A stretch of 64,000 nt of DNA from positions 36,583,109 to 36,647,108 of the forward strand of contig NC_087070.1 of NCBI RefSeq assembly GCF_963678635.1, written 5' to 3'. Under the pieces are notes generated by a model. That model saw only the letters and a list, made by a program, of their open reading frames with translations. It did no database searches and was not told the DNA's origin. This document shows positions 34,120-46,010 of this stretch, one piece after another. The stretch is from Symsagittifera roscoffensis. Taxonomy: Eukaryota > Xenacoelomorpha > Acoela > Convolutidae. Every line of letters begins with the position of its first letter. Positions within the stretch are counted from its first letter, which is position 1. The position numbers were made by a program, and so were the translations under genes.

Positions 34120-34665
34120 TATTTACAAAAGCGAAGCTTGTGTGATAGTATGAACTCTCTTTTTTCCAACCTGAGTCGCAAATATTGTTGCGACAAAATG
34201 TGTTCATTTTGAAAGTGTTCAATTTGATCAATAGCCAGCTTCTAAGTACAGCCAATGCTAAGGATATTAACACAGACTATTATATTGCAAATAGCTCTTT
34301 AGCTTTGAGATATCATGGATCTGGAGCGTAGAGGTAGGGAAGGAGACCCGCAATAAAATAAGAGGGTTCGAACATGGGCAGGGTCGGATGTTTTAAACGA
34401 ACTTTTTCGTATGCTAGTTAAAATGCGTCTACTCTATTAATTGAAGCATGTTAGATGGTTATTTTTTTTTTTCAAATTGACTGGTACTGTTAATGCGTCA
34501 TAAACGGCTAGCGTCACTTAGCATTTATGTAGACTCATAATTGGCGTTCGTCACTTAAGAAATTTTGTAGACTCAAAGTTTTACTCATTCAGTTTTCCCA
34601 GTAGCATTATCGGTCATATTTTTGCTTGTGTATGCGAAGTGCAACTTCGCCTCTGTATTAAAAAA
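34120..34665 (+). mobile_element. tRNA-derived SINE with hairpin tail
   Basis: Head AGCGAAGCTTGTGTGATAGT, a tRNA-like part with B box GGGTTCGAAC (34364-34373), and a 3' hairpin GCGAAGT-GCA-ACTTCGC (34634-34650) followed by CTCTGTATTAAAA. The tail corresponds to the one at 9364-9380. Confidence 0.6.
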
Positions 34666-34904
34666 TTGTTAGGCTATGTAGTTCTCCTTGAAAAAGCTTT
34701 GAAATTAATTTGCAGTATTTTTTGGGTTCATTGTTTTGGTTGTGCTTTCTTGAGTGCTGTTTTGCTTCTGTGCTATGATTTGATGCAAACTTACTGAAAT
34801 GAATGTTTAAAATGTCACTTTTTTTAGACTCTGAGAAATTGGCCTCAGTTCAAATCTAAAAAGAATCTCAGTTCACGATTATGTTTACGAGTCGATGAAC
34901 GTAA

Positions 34905-35745
34905 GTTTTTTTTTCAGGAAAAAGTCTTAAATTTATTCATGCTAAAGTTTACTTTTTCGCGGATTAACTCTTTTCTTTTTAAGCTCAGTTCATTTCCTTT
35001 GTTTAAAAAAGGCAAGCTCCACTACCGAAAAGCGAAAGTTTTAAGGTCACGAAAAACGTGATTGATATGTTATCTCGAAAATAGAATCTAATAAGCAGAT
35101 TTCCTAGCGAATTAAAATTGTTACCTATTGATCCAGCTTACTCAAGTTGGAATAATTTCATCAGAAAATTGTCTATTAAAATGTGTTCTAGAAATTCAAA
35201 GAGCTTTAAGAGCATCTATTTTTTTCTTTGAAATTCAAAAGATAACATTTAATAACAAAAAAAATCTGTTTGTTTTTGTTTACTTGCTTTCATTGACTCT
35301 TTTCCAACTCTCTGTGGGTTCAAAGTTTCTCGTTTAATTCAGTTTTCCCAGTTTGTGTTAATTTTGTTTAAAAAATTATCAATCATAAATTGTTTTTAAA
35401 TTTAAAGAGCTTTAAGAGCATCTGTTTCTTTCTTTGAAATTCGTAAGATGACATTTAAAAAAAAAACAATTCTGTTCATTTTTCTGTTTATATGCTTTCA
35501 TTCAGTCTTTTCCAACTGTCTGTTGGCTATTTTTCTAGATTTTCTAGTGGGTTAAAAAATTGTCGTTTGATTTTTTTTTCCCAATTTTGGTTAATTATGT
35601 TTAAAAAATTGTCAATCATAAATTGTCCGTAAATTTAAAGAGCTTTAAGGCCACCTAATTGTTTCTTTGAAGGTAAAAAAAGTATATCTCTGTTTGGTTT
35701 CCTTTCGTTCTTGACATTTTTTAAATTGTCTGTTGGCTATTTCTG
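34905..35745 (+). repeat. Dispersed repeat family B, copy 4, with 3' part triplicated
   Basis: A full-length copy runs to about 35320 (TTTTTTTCAGGAAAAAGTCT, TTTTTCGCGGATTAACTC, GGTCACGAAAAACGTGATTG, TTTCCTAGCGAATTAAAA, TTCAAAGAGCTTTAAGAGCA, CTCTTTTCCAACTCTCTGT). Its final segment is repeated twice more in tandem: AATTTAAAGAGCTTTAAG occurs at about 35402 and 35635, each followed by TTTCTTTGAA and TGTCTGTTGGCTATTT. The tandem spacing is about 205-230 bp. Confidence 0.65.
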
Positions 35746-35809
35746 AATTGTAAAGAAACAAGGGAAAATCCTCATTTAGGTGTTATGGTTTATTTACCCA
35801 TTTTTATAG

Positions 35810-36370
35810 GAAAATTTCCTGCAAATTATTCGCCCTGAAACTTGATTTGTCGCAATTTGACTGTCGATGTTTTCTTGTCGATGAAGTGGACTTCAATTTT
35901 GAATTTCCCACCGGAATAAAAAATTACATAGTTAATCAACTTTCTCGTAGTGGCTAAGTTTTATGCAACAGTTTCAAGAGAGAAAGAAGTTTGTGAATTT
36001 AAATTTGAACGTAGTTAGTTTTCATATGAAGGCTGTTTTTTTTTCAGGAAAGTCGTAACTTTATTTGCGCTAAAAGTCGCGGTTTGACTTCGTGGTTTTT
36101 TCAAAGTTCAATGCATTTACATTGTTTAAAGAAAAGCAAACTCCTCTATCGAACCGCAAAAGTGTAATGGTTACGAAATCTTTTTGTGTAATGGTCAAAA
36201 ATCAGTTGTTCTAGAAACTCAAAGAGCTATAAGGCCATATATTTTTAAATTTGAAATTCGAACATTGAAGTTTTTCGGAAAAAAGGGGTCGTTTTTTCCT
36301 GTTTCATTGCGTTGTTCTTGATTTTTTTAAATTTTAACTGTCTGTTGGTTATGTTTTGCTTAGAAATTTG
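35810..36370 (+). repeat. Dispersed repeat family B, copy 5
   Basis: Blocks GAATTTCCCACCGGAATAAA (35900), then TTTTTTTTCAGGAAAGTCGT (36040), AAGTCGCGGTTTGACTTC, AAAGCAAACTCCTCTATCGA, ACTCAAAGAGCTATAAGGCC and AACTGTCTGTTGGTTATGTT. Two partial copies are probably joined. Confidence 0.55.
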
Positions 36371-39300
36371 AAAGTTTTACGAAAATAATTTTTCACTTGT
36401 GTGGCCAGTTGCAGACTGGGGCGTGAAAATCCACCACTCCTCCCAAGAACTCGACCACTTCATTACGCATATGGTCTTCATTTGGTGGTTATTAGTGGTA
36501 CCTGTTTTTAGTCGTCCAACCCTAAATCATTTCTAAAAGCACGTTTATCTCAATATTAGAGTTTTACAGGGAAGGAAATTGTAAAAAAAAAATCTAAATT
36601 TAGTCAAAACTTACAAGCCTTTGTGTCTATATAGGGTCATTATAGTATTGTGGAAGAGTTCGAAAGATCACTTGATTAGGTTCACCTTTTTGAGAATTGG
36701 CGGATTTTGCAAAAGTTTATATACGTTTGTGTTTGGTTTCAAGTTTACTTCGTTTGTAGCAAGAGAAGCTATTCTGTAAGAACTCGGCTAGCGTTTATCA
36801 ACACTGGAAAAATTATATTTTTAGTTTTACCTAAAATGTAGTTTCTTTTTCAATTCTCGTTGATTTTTTGCCGGAGTACCCCGATTAAATACATACGATA
36901 AAATACTAGCAAAATTTGCTGGCATGAAGCAGCCTTTCTGATGGCATTCTCCATTCTCTGTTTGACATTTTCTTCCTACGATAACTTGTAATTTATTCAT
37001 CGGTGTGCTTTTTCCGCACTAGTGATTTGACTGCCTGTTCAATTTTTGGTAAATTAAAAACTGTAAATTTCACGAGAAATTTGTTGATTTTAATTTATGG
37101 CATCTTGAAATAAATTCGAGACAAAACATGTCTCTTTTATGAAACACGATATCTCTTTTTATGATTTTACAAAGCCCGTGAAAAAAGCGCAGTAGATTAC
37201 GTCGCGTGAAGTCGCGCTGCGGAAAAAATCTGTCAATAAAATTGACTAGTAACTTGCGTAGAGGTACCTTCAGAATTTGGTCGCCACTGAAGTTAGTGTA
37301 CTTATTGTCCATGTGAAATGTTCCATGGGGGATTTATCTAGCATCCATTGTTTCTCCCTCAATAGATCTACACTGTCTGGCTTTGTGTAAAGGAATGAAT
37401 TAGATTTACCTCGTTTTATTAGTAAATCTAAAATCTTGCCTTGCAGATAACTAATAATATATAAGCGCCTATTACCAGATTAAACATTTTTTCGGCTCCT
37501 GATTTTATGAATTCAAGCCGTATTTTTACCTCTTTTCAGTCATTTAAGTTACGTTTATATTTTTAATTCCTGTGGTTTTTTACTTGCTTGAAACCAAATT
37601 TATCATTATTAGCAGCCATAATTCAGCGGTCGTTTGAAAATTTGAAAGCTCGAAAATTAATGTTCTTACAATTGATTTAGAACAGTTTTTCTTCTTTCTA
37701 AGTAAAAAGATATGTCGCTAGTCAATTGACCCGTTGAAATAGTAGAGCTTGATTTTGACTTCCATTCAGCACTTGAAGTTTTTACTCAAATCCAATAATC
37801 CTTAAACAGAGAGACGATTCAAATTCAAAGGTAATTTTTTTGAAACATTTTTTTTGCCTTGTGGCTTTTAATCTAAAGATCTGCTGGGGATTGTTGGGCT
37901 TTTAGTGTCTAATGCGTTATGAATAAATTATACTAACCAATTATGTCATCGTGCGATTTACGTTCTAGAAATAATTTTGATTTTAATCGACTTTCCTGGA
38001 TGTCAGTGCTTGGCTATGTGGTACGAGCACCGGTCAGGCGATTTAGGCGCAGTTCATTTTACCCTATTTTTGTGGAAACTATAGTCTGAAGTTGATAAAC
38101 GACAAACTGCTTAATACGGGCTTTCTAGCCCAGTTCAATCCTGGTTGTCGCTGGCTATCTCACTGCTTTCCACGCTTGATTGCCCAAATGCTTTGCTGAA
38201 GGTATTTGGTTTCAAAAATTGGGGGTCTTATTTGCCATAATCTCCCCTTTAGCTCTTTTTTATTTGAGCAAAATTGAAAAGTCGTATCGAGTAACTTTTT
38301 AATACTAACGCCCTTCCCTCCAGCTGATTTTCAGCAAACTTTGGCTTCCTGAAATGGCTAGGTCATCGATTGAATTGCATTTCAATTTCTAACCTCTGTT
38401 GCTTCATATCTTACAATCATATGTATTTTTCTTGCATTATTATCCAGATTACCATCCAAATTGCATAAATTTAAAGGTAAAAAATACGCCATTTTTGGTA
38501 AAGATCAATAAAGGCGTGCTCTGTTGATGAAAAATCGACACTTGAACTTTAAATTGGAATCACAAAGAGCAGTTTTTTTTTGATAGCGGCTTCTTTTCTT
38601 CGTATGTTTTGAAATTCTTGTCGAGGATGCCTAAATAAGGAAAAATTTTTGATTAAAGCGCTTCAAAAGAAGAACGAGTGGTCTTAAAGATTAAGCAGTC
38701 TTTAAACTACTCGGGTTTAGAATTCATACCAAAAGTACGCTAGATTGTGGTAAATTTATGAGGGAAATTTGAATTTAAATTGAATGGATCGCTTAGTATT
38801 TTGTTAAGCCCTTATCTATTTGAGACTAAAGCTGTCAATTGGAATAAAAAGTTTGGATGGATGGAAAGGGCTTTCTTTCCTATTGGCATTTGAATAGAGT
38901 AGCGTTGGAAGAAATACCGCCCTACATAAGTCATCAAGAGTCCCGTTGCACATTCATCGGACAATGCTTTATTGACTTGTAAATGGATTAAAGGGGATTG
39001 TAGTCGAGTGTTATTGGCAGAAATACAAACTTCAAAAAATGTAATTTAATGCAGTACCCGATGGCGACTATTTGTTTGACGTATTGAGATTATTCCTTCG
39101 CTCACACTTTTTACCCCTATCTTAATGACTGGAGTGTTTTCTTTTTGATTATATCTACTCTCCTTATATGGACTAATACTGTTGAAGGAGTCACTCCAGG
39201 TAAAACTATACAATTCGCAAGGGCTAATACTATGAAAAATTCAAAGTTATAGTAAACGCAGAAAAAACTAAGTCGTTTTATGAATTCTCGTTTGGTGGTT

Positions 39301-39534
39301 TCGCTTTTTTACTCGCTCCAAAAAAGCTCATTGTTCTGTAGTGTCAGAAAAAAAACTTGCTAAGGATAACTGCACGCAGATATCGAAGACTCTTTGATAG
39401 GCCTTGGTGATTTTTGGTTCGTTTTTGTTTTTCAGGAACGTCTTAAAATGCTCTAATAACGACGGATATGCATTTATACATATTAATGTATAATGCATTT
39501 ATGAATGCTCTTAGTTAAATATGCTCTTTGTAGC
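36371..39534. other. No recognisable gene
   Basis: Mostly non-repetitive DNA. Open frames are short. The minus frame at 37070-37312 has no supporting splice sites. A pair of tRNA-like boxes near 38010 and 38130 is too widely spaced to support a call. Confidence 0.4.
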
Positions 39535-39794
39535 AGTTAGAACATAGTTGAAAGATGCCCGAGGCCATCTTAAACTATGTTCTAACTGTTGAAGAGTAGG
39601 TTTTTGCTCTTTCTGAGGGAAAGATACCGGAAAATATATGGAAATATAGTTGAAAGATGCCCGAGGGAAAAAGAGCCCGGCCTGAGGGCACGAAGTGCCC
39701 GAGTGCGGCTTTTTTGCCCGAGGCCATCTTCAACTATGTTCTAACTGTTGAAGAGTAGGTTTTTGCTCTTTCTGAGGGAAAGATACCGGAAAAT
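39535..39794. mobile_element. Palindromic element with 79-bp direct duplication
   Basis: A 22-23-bp inverted pair, AGTTAGAACATAGTTGAAAG and its inverse (39535-39587), encloses CCCGAGGC. A 79-bp segment starting GCCCGAGGCCATCTT and ending GATACCGGAAAAT is present at 39557-39635 and again at 39716-39794, essentially identical (TTAAAC versus TTCAAC). Between them lies a GC-rich block with the perfect hairpin GGGCAC-GAA-GTGCCC at 39686-39700 and GTGCGGCTTTTTTGCCCGAG. The direct copies must be recent. No open frame. Confidence 0.75.
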
Positions 39795-39949
39795 TGTGAA
39801 ACAGCCCGGAAAAAAGCGCAAAACTATGCAAATGATTTCTTTTTTCATTCATGCGTTCTAATTTTTCATTTTTCATTCATGCCTTATCGTGAAAGAACAT
39901 GTGTGAAAGAGCAAAAACATAATCTTCTTGATTTAAATTCAAATTCATC

Positions 39950-40650
39950 AGCTAAAAGTAATGTAACTTTTGCTCTCCAAATACGAACGTGAAAATGGCG
40001 CAAAAAAAATAAACGAGAACGAATTTTAGTTTCGAAAGTGGATTTTATTTTTCAGGTTTCCCACTGGAATCAAAATTTTACCTAATAGATCCAGTTTTCC
40101 CAATTTAATTTTTTAACAAGGTTCAATCCTTAAATGAAATTTTCAGAATTTTCATGTTTTTTTTGAAAATCGTAAAATGAAATTTTCCAAAAATAAGTCA
40201 TTTTTTTCTGTTTCCTTACCTTCATTGACTTTTTCCCTACTATTTATCTTATATAATTATGAGGGAAAAAATTGTGTTTTAATGTTTTGCTTAAGTGTCA
40301 ATGAACAAAGTGAAGATACTTATATAAGTCATATGGTTTTTTTCAAGAAAAGTCTTTAAGTTGTTCACCCACAAATTTGATTCTCTTGCTGTTGACTTTC
40401 GATTTTTTCAAGTTCAGTTCAATTTTATTTGTTGAAAGGAAGGCAAATCATCCTCTCCAGTAAAAAAACTTCAATGGCGCACAAAATTATCGTTTTACAA
40501 AAAAAAAAACTAAGAGTACTGTAAATGATAAATTAATCTTGTAATTCAAAGAGCTTAGGTCACATATGGTTTCTGTAACACCCATAAATGTTTTCAAAAA
40601 AGTGGTCAGTTTCTTTGGTCACCTGAAGTTCATTAATACTTACAGAAAAA
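39950..40650 (+). repeat. Dispersed repeat family B, copy 6 (two partial copies)
   Basis: 40015-40240: AGTTTCGAAAGTGGATTTTA, TTTTTCAGGTTTCCCACTGG, TAGATCCAGTTTTCCCAATT, TTTCCTTACCTTCATTGAC. From 40300: TGTCAATGAACAAAGTGAAG, TACTTATATAAGTCATATGG, TTTTTTTCAAGAAAAGTC, TTTGTTGAAAGGAAGGCAAA. Confidence 0.55.
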
Positions 40651-41551
40651 AAATCCCAAATCCTGAAAGTAAAATCTGGCCTAACAACCGAATGAATACG
40701 AAATTGGGGATATAATCGAAGTTTCCATTGTAGACCATCTGGTCGTAGTTTGGGTTTTAAAAAAATCTTGAAAAAATCTCTGTGTCGAGAAACATTGTTC
40801 TGAAAACTTTGCTGTTCAGACTTACACTTAGCGAAGAGCTGACAAAATATTGCAGCTGGATTTTCGAAGCTGGAAGACTTCTTTACAATTGTGTTAAATG
40901 TTATTTAGCACATTGATTTACGATATATTGAATTTTAATGCACAATGAACATAGTGGGTTCTCGCTTTCTTAAGCAGTTCGTGGTTTTGGTTTTTTTTAT
41001 TCACATACTGTCCTGCCGACGCTATATTTAGGTTTACTTTAGTAGCAGCTACCCTGTCAATTCCGCAATCCAACTAAAGGATAAATCGCAATCTCAAAAA
41101 ATTGAAATTGCCCTAAAAATAGAGTTCGGCGTTCAGGTTCAAAGTTCGATTCAAATTCGATCCATATATTGAGAATTATCAGCTAAACCAAAAATTTTTA
41201 TGTTCATCTAGTTTTCGCGAAAAGGAAGTACATTAGAGTTTCTTGAATTTCTAAAATTTTGTTAGTTTTTGTTCCGACCAGTAAAACTTTGTCGTCGGGT
41301 TTGTCCGAGAACCGTGATCTTCAGGTGTGTTTCAGTTTTTCATATTTTTTCTACTTTTTCCATGCAAAGTAAGGTTTAACGCAGTAAGGTTTCATTTACC
41401 ACTTAATTACTTTTCCGGCTCAAAAACTGCAAAAAATATAACAAAAATCCGTTAAAAAATACTTTTCGAGCCAAATTTTAATTTTGGATTTTTTTTTCAA
41501 ATTGCAGCAATATTTAACGTTTACTGAAGCCATTAATGGTGTTACTAGGCT

Positions 41552-41557
<6 letters not shown>

Positions 41558-41586
<29 letters not shown>
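41558..41586 (+). repeat. (TC)n microsatellite, 29 bp
   Basis: An uninterrupted TC/CT dinucleotide tract of about 14 repeats, flanked by CTTCGCTT and TTCTTGC. Confidence 0.95.
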
Positions 41587-41591
<5 letters not shown>

Positions 41592-41706
41592 GCTTTATTT
41601 TCTTACTCGCAGAAAAAGATGTTAAGTAGAAATTTGCTTTGTTGTCAATGTACTGTTTTGTCAATCTTTTTTATAGAATTTTCCGGAAATTATCTTTTTT
41701 AGAAAT

Positions 41707-41909
41707 CTAAATGCCAACGTCATCATCATGCAGTGATCGAAACGTTATGAGTCTTGAGTTGTTAAGTGAAATTAGTTGCTGACTAAATAAACTTAATTCC
41801 CCCATTAGCATTGCGACACGTGTCTCCACGAACTGAGATATCATTCTGTTGGCACAAATGTGAGCCTTTTTTGTACATTGTGCCTCGACTACTACCAACT
41901 GCGGTGTGT
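41707..41909 (-). CDS. Candidate terminal exon on minus strand (uncertain)
   Basis: Reading the minus strand, a long pyrimidine tract (CTCCTTTATTTTTTCTTCC) leads to TTTGTTAG ending at 41910, a textbook acceptor. After it about 67 codons stay open to TAG at 41707: TPQLVVVEAQCTKKAHI, then NRMISQFVETRVAMLMGELS, LFSQQLISLNNSRLI, ending HDDDVGI. Composition is balanced compared with its surroundings, and the first half suggests an amphipathic helix. A second frame is also partly open, which weakens the case. No family, partner exon or nearby AATAAA was found. Confidence 0.25.
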
Positions 41910-42764
41910 CTAACAAAGGAAGAAAAAATAAAGGAGAAATAGAAAAACATTTTCTCTTTTTATCCAAACAATTTTCTTTTATTGCGATTTAGCTTTATCT
42001 TGGCGGTTCTTGTTTCTTTATCTACTGTAATTCAATTTTTCTCTTACAATTGGAGGTCTTTGTTTTGTCCTGTGTTCATTCATTTTGGTATTTCAAATAA
42101 TTTGCTTTAGTTTTATTGTTTTTGGGGAAACTAAATCTCAGTTGTATCAAAAATTCTTATTACCTGCCTAGTTAGGCGTATGTAACTGAAACCCAAATAA
42201 AATATATATTTGGTCGTTGTTCATTTAACGTATTTTTTTGCAATTCGCATATCACAAAAACATTTTTATGTTACAAAACGAATTTTTGTGCTCAACTTAT
42301 AATTTTGTTACTCGCGCTGGTTTATTTTCGTCAGATAGTTTCGCTACTATACCTAACTGAGTCGAATAAGTAGGCTGTGACCTTTAGTATCGTGCTACTT
42401 AAATTTATTTTTATAGCTTCATATCGTCGTATGATTCGATACACTTGCCTGACTAGTGGACAACGTTAAACAAAAGCTACTGCAGTGTTTTATTTCAAAA
42501 TTCAAGTCATTAAGCAGGTTAATCTATATTCTTTATTTTTATTGCCCTTTTAAAAACGTCTTTTGTACCGGAAAATCTGTCACTTACGTTTCCGCGATTG
42601 TGATCTGTTTCTATATCTGGACTCTGAAATGAGAATAACTAGCTCACCGGTAAGAAAATTTTCATGATTTTCTTAGAACTAGCTTTAAATGCGAACCAGC
42701 GCATGTGAACTAAGCAAGAGTCGATGATCTCTTTTTAAAGCAGTTCATTTTTAGAGTAATGAAC

Positions 42765-43100
42765 GTAGTGAGGACTCTTATATAGGTCTTGCTGTTTTTT
42801 TTAGGAAAAAGTTTTAAAATTTGTTCACGCTCAAATTTAATTTTTCGCGATTTGATTTTTTCTCAAGTTCGGTTCATTTCCATTTTGAAAGAAAGGCAAA
42901 CTCCACAATAGAACAGCAAAAGTGTAAAGATTACGAGAAAATATATCCAGTTTATTCAAATTGAGTTAATTTTATGTTTGGCTATGCCCTTTGAAATTGG
43001 AAAGTTGAAGTTTTTTTTTTCAAAAAACAAGTCTTTTTTTTCTGTATCCTTGCGTTCACTACTGTATGCGACCATCAGTTGGTTATGTTTTATTTAGCAT
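42765..43100 (+). repeat. Dispersed repeat family B, copy 7
   Basis: AATGAACGTAGTGAGGACTC, TTATATAGGTCTTGCTG, TAGGAAAAAGTTTTAAAATT, TGTTCACGCTCAAATTTAAT, TTTTTCGCGATTTGATTTTT, GAACAGCAAAAGTGTAAAG, ATCCTTGCGTTCACTACTGT. The TTATATAGG near its start is TATA-box-like and is shared with the copies at 40315 and 50680. Confidence 0.65.
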
Positions 43101-43799
43101 ACATTAACATTTTAATTAGAAATTTTTTATGCCTATTCAATTTGGAATGATTTCTGAACAGGACTGAATAGCCGCTCACGAGTAAATAGGATGAAGTGTA
43201 TCGCGCTTTAATTATCCCAAATTAGCCAAATTAGTATCTTTTAAATTCATAGCCTGGCAAAAAATGATCACAGATAAAAATTGTTGTTAAGTTTGAGCGC
43301 AGATAATCAAAACTTTTCAGATGCTTGAAAAAGAATCATGTCTTGTTCAAAATCTCGACTTGTAAAAAAGAAAACAACCCGGCAACGTCGATTCCGGCTT
43401 TTTCTTCAAAAATTGGTCGGAAAAAAATTACAGCTTTGCTTTGTTTGCTGTTTTCCTCAAGCCGATAACTTTTTTCAATTTTTTGCAGGGAAATGCTTTG
43501 GTTGTGACAGTTTGATTTTGTTCTAGTAGTTGATATATGCTGTTGATTCTAGTAATGGTACCTTTTTATGCCACGTGGTCTGTTTTTAGTGTAAAGGTGA
43601 AAAAGTTGTCCTTCACGATTTTTTTTGTTTTTATCTTGGTTTTATATGATGTAGTCTTTTTTATAAGAGTCATCAGCTGAAAAACATGTTTTTTTTTTCT
43701 TGTTAACGTTCATGCAACTGACTGGGTTTTTCTATCTGAGGCTACTTGCGATTGCAGTCTTCTTGCTTTTGTGGGAGTGCCAATGTAAACACTACAAGC

Positions 43800-44465
43800 T
43801 TTTTTTTGCCATTCTTTGCTGCTTGTTGTTCGACCACTGAAAGTGAGGAGGAACTACTCGTGTGTTTTAGTTTTTTTTTGTTTTCCACGGAAAATCATGT
43901 ACCATAAAGAAGCATAGGAATAGGTTGAGTAATATATCATATTAAACCCCTTTCAATCGTGTTTCGAACGAAATTAAAAGATTTTCCCAGTTTCAAGAAA
44001 AACCGGTTTGAATTTTTAAAATAATTTAGTCTAATTTCAAGCAAATAAAGCGAGTGAGCAGGCTGATAACATTTAGTTTTGAACTTTAAAAACTAATTGA
44101 TTATTAATTTTATTCAATTTAAATTATTAACAGAGAATTTCTTTTTTGCGCCTTCTTGGGAATAAAAGTTTAATAACGAATAAAAAAAGTTCTGCAGATA
44201 ATTTGAAAAAATTTTAGAAAATATTTCTGAAACCATTTTTTTAAATTAATTTATATTTTCGCATTTGAAAAGCTGTTGTCACAATTTTTTCTTTGCTATC
44301 GAATTTTTAGGCTTTCGATAGGATTCTTGTCTTACCAAAAACAAAAGCGACGCAATTTGAAAAGAAACATTTGTTCAAGTTTTTTACGTAGTTTTTTCAA
44401 GTATTGTCAGAACATTCTGTGCTACTTGCACAGCAACCGGCTAATGCTTGTACCTCCATAAAAAA
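43800..44465 (+). repeat. Dispersed repeat family C, copy 2
   Basis: Matches 21110-21720 block by block (GAGGAGGAACTACTC, GTGTTTTAGTTTTTTTT, TATATCATATTAAAC, TTTCGAACGAAATTAAAAGA, AAGAAAAACCGGTTTGAATT, AAATAAAGCGAGTGAGCAGG). The 3' end is GAACATTCTGTGCTACTTGC, then ACAGCAACCGGCTAATGCTT. Confidence 0.6.
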
Positions 44466-46010
44466 CGTTTCGCATTTTTGCTACCGTAATCTTCATGCAA
44501 TTTCGCTCATTGTGTGATGATTTGTAACTAATAAATTTATACCAAGATTCAATTTTTGTGGCTATTTCTATTTTAATTACCGATAACATTCCGCTAATTC
44601 AATTAAAGGCTAAAGTTTCGATCAAAATTTAAAAGGTTTTTTCTATCTGAGAATAACCGAGATTTTTTTTGAGTCTACGTGGTAAAACTCAGAGTGAATT
44701 AATATTTCGATACATGTCCTTAACACCTCGTATTATTAAGGATGAACCCGAGTTGTGTAGTAAAGTGTGATAGAGTAGGTTGGTACATATGGTAGAATAG
44801 GGTAAATTGTACCGTTGTCTACACCCTCGGATTAAAATGTCAATAAACTATTTCTGGAAAGTTTTGTATTAAGGTGATTTTTTTTCATCTGACCGCCTCC
44901 AAAGAGAAGGAAGGAGAGTTGTCTGAAAATTTAATTTGGTTCAAGCTGTAAAAATGATAATTATAAAAAAGTAATAAAATGAATTTGATGTCTGAAAGTT
45001 GTGTGCAACTGCATAGGAATCTTATTCTTTTCTGTCCAATACTCCCCAATCATAAGTCACACGTTATTTTTAATTAAATAAGTCGCCATAAAGCAATCAC
45101 GATCAGGGAATTTAGAGAAGATTTTTTCTTAAAACGCACTTCACAATAGCGAGACGCAGCTTTTAAACCTGGTTATACATCTAACCAACATGGAAAAGTG
45201 ATATCATTTCAAGTTTTTATTTCTGTATGCGAACTTGTTAATTCTACATTTCACTCGTTAAATGCAGTTGACTCCAATTTGCAGGGGATTTTCTTCTGGA
45301 GATATTGGATAACTAGCCGTTAAGTTTGTTGGCTTTAAGTTTTTAGTCTTTTCCGCTAATTTTAGAAGCCCGCTGTTCGTGTTTATTTTGTAACAATTTC
45401 TTTTCCATTGATTGGTTTTTCCTTGCTCGGTGAAGCATAGCGACATATTATTTGGAGGCGGCGCTTCTTCTGCTCCAAGGAAACTACTTTAATGCATTTT
45501 TCCATTATTGATCTCTGTTGTAATTTTGACTGTTAGAGTGAATTTAGTTCAAACGTGCTTTTTTCATACTAGGAAAGAGAACAAAAGAAACATTAGGTTA
45601 AAAAATAAAGTCGTCTTTTTGTAGAGCAAATAACATTGTTGTTCAATCAAAATTCTTTTACCTATGGGCTTATAACTGCTTTGAAGTAGACAATAGTACT
45701 CAATTTTTTGCATTTTTTTCTGTGGTCTTTTTATTTTAAGCTAATTAGTTTCTTAGCCGCGTTTCAACAGAGATGACGTTAAACCATTTTTATTTTTATT
45801 CGGCAGATATTTTAATTTAATCCGGAGTTCATTTGGAAACCAGTATTTATAAATGGCAGCTGACTTGACATCAATTTAAAAGGTTAGTGCGCAAATTTTT
45901 TGAATTGCAGATGATTTTATTATCTAAAATGACTCAAGTTATCATGTTTTAAAGAAAAATGTAAATTATTGTTCTCAAAGTGCGTTTTTTGAGAAATCAA
46001 TGAAAATTTT
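44466..46010. other. No recognisable gene
   Basis: AT-rich. A minus frame at 45258-45446 is moderately protein-like but lacks supporting splice sites. No repeats were matched. Confidence 0.35.

Larger units (their letters stand above)
40651..42760. other. Largely featureless region
   Basis: No repeat match to other parts of the window apart from the (TC)n tract. One minus-strand exon candidate (41707-41909) lies here. The rest is AT-rich without supported frames. Confidence 0.4.

Noticed and set aside
38010-38145. tRNA-like boxes TGGCTATGTGGTACG and GTTCAATCC
   Set aside because: They are about 120 nt apart, too far for a tRNA or a standard SINE head, and no sibling copy was seen.
45258-45446. 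62-codon minus frame beginning MSLCFTEQGKTNQ
   Set aside because: No acceptor, donor or family support was found; another frame over the same DNA is equally open.
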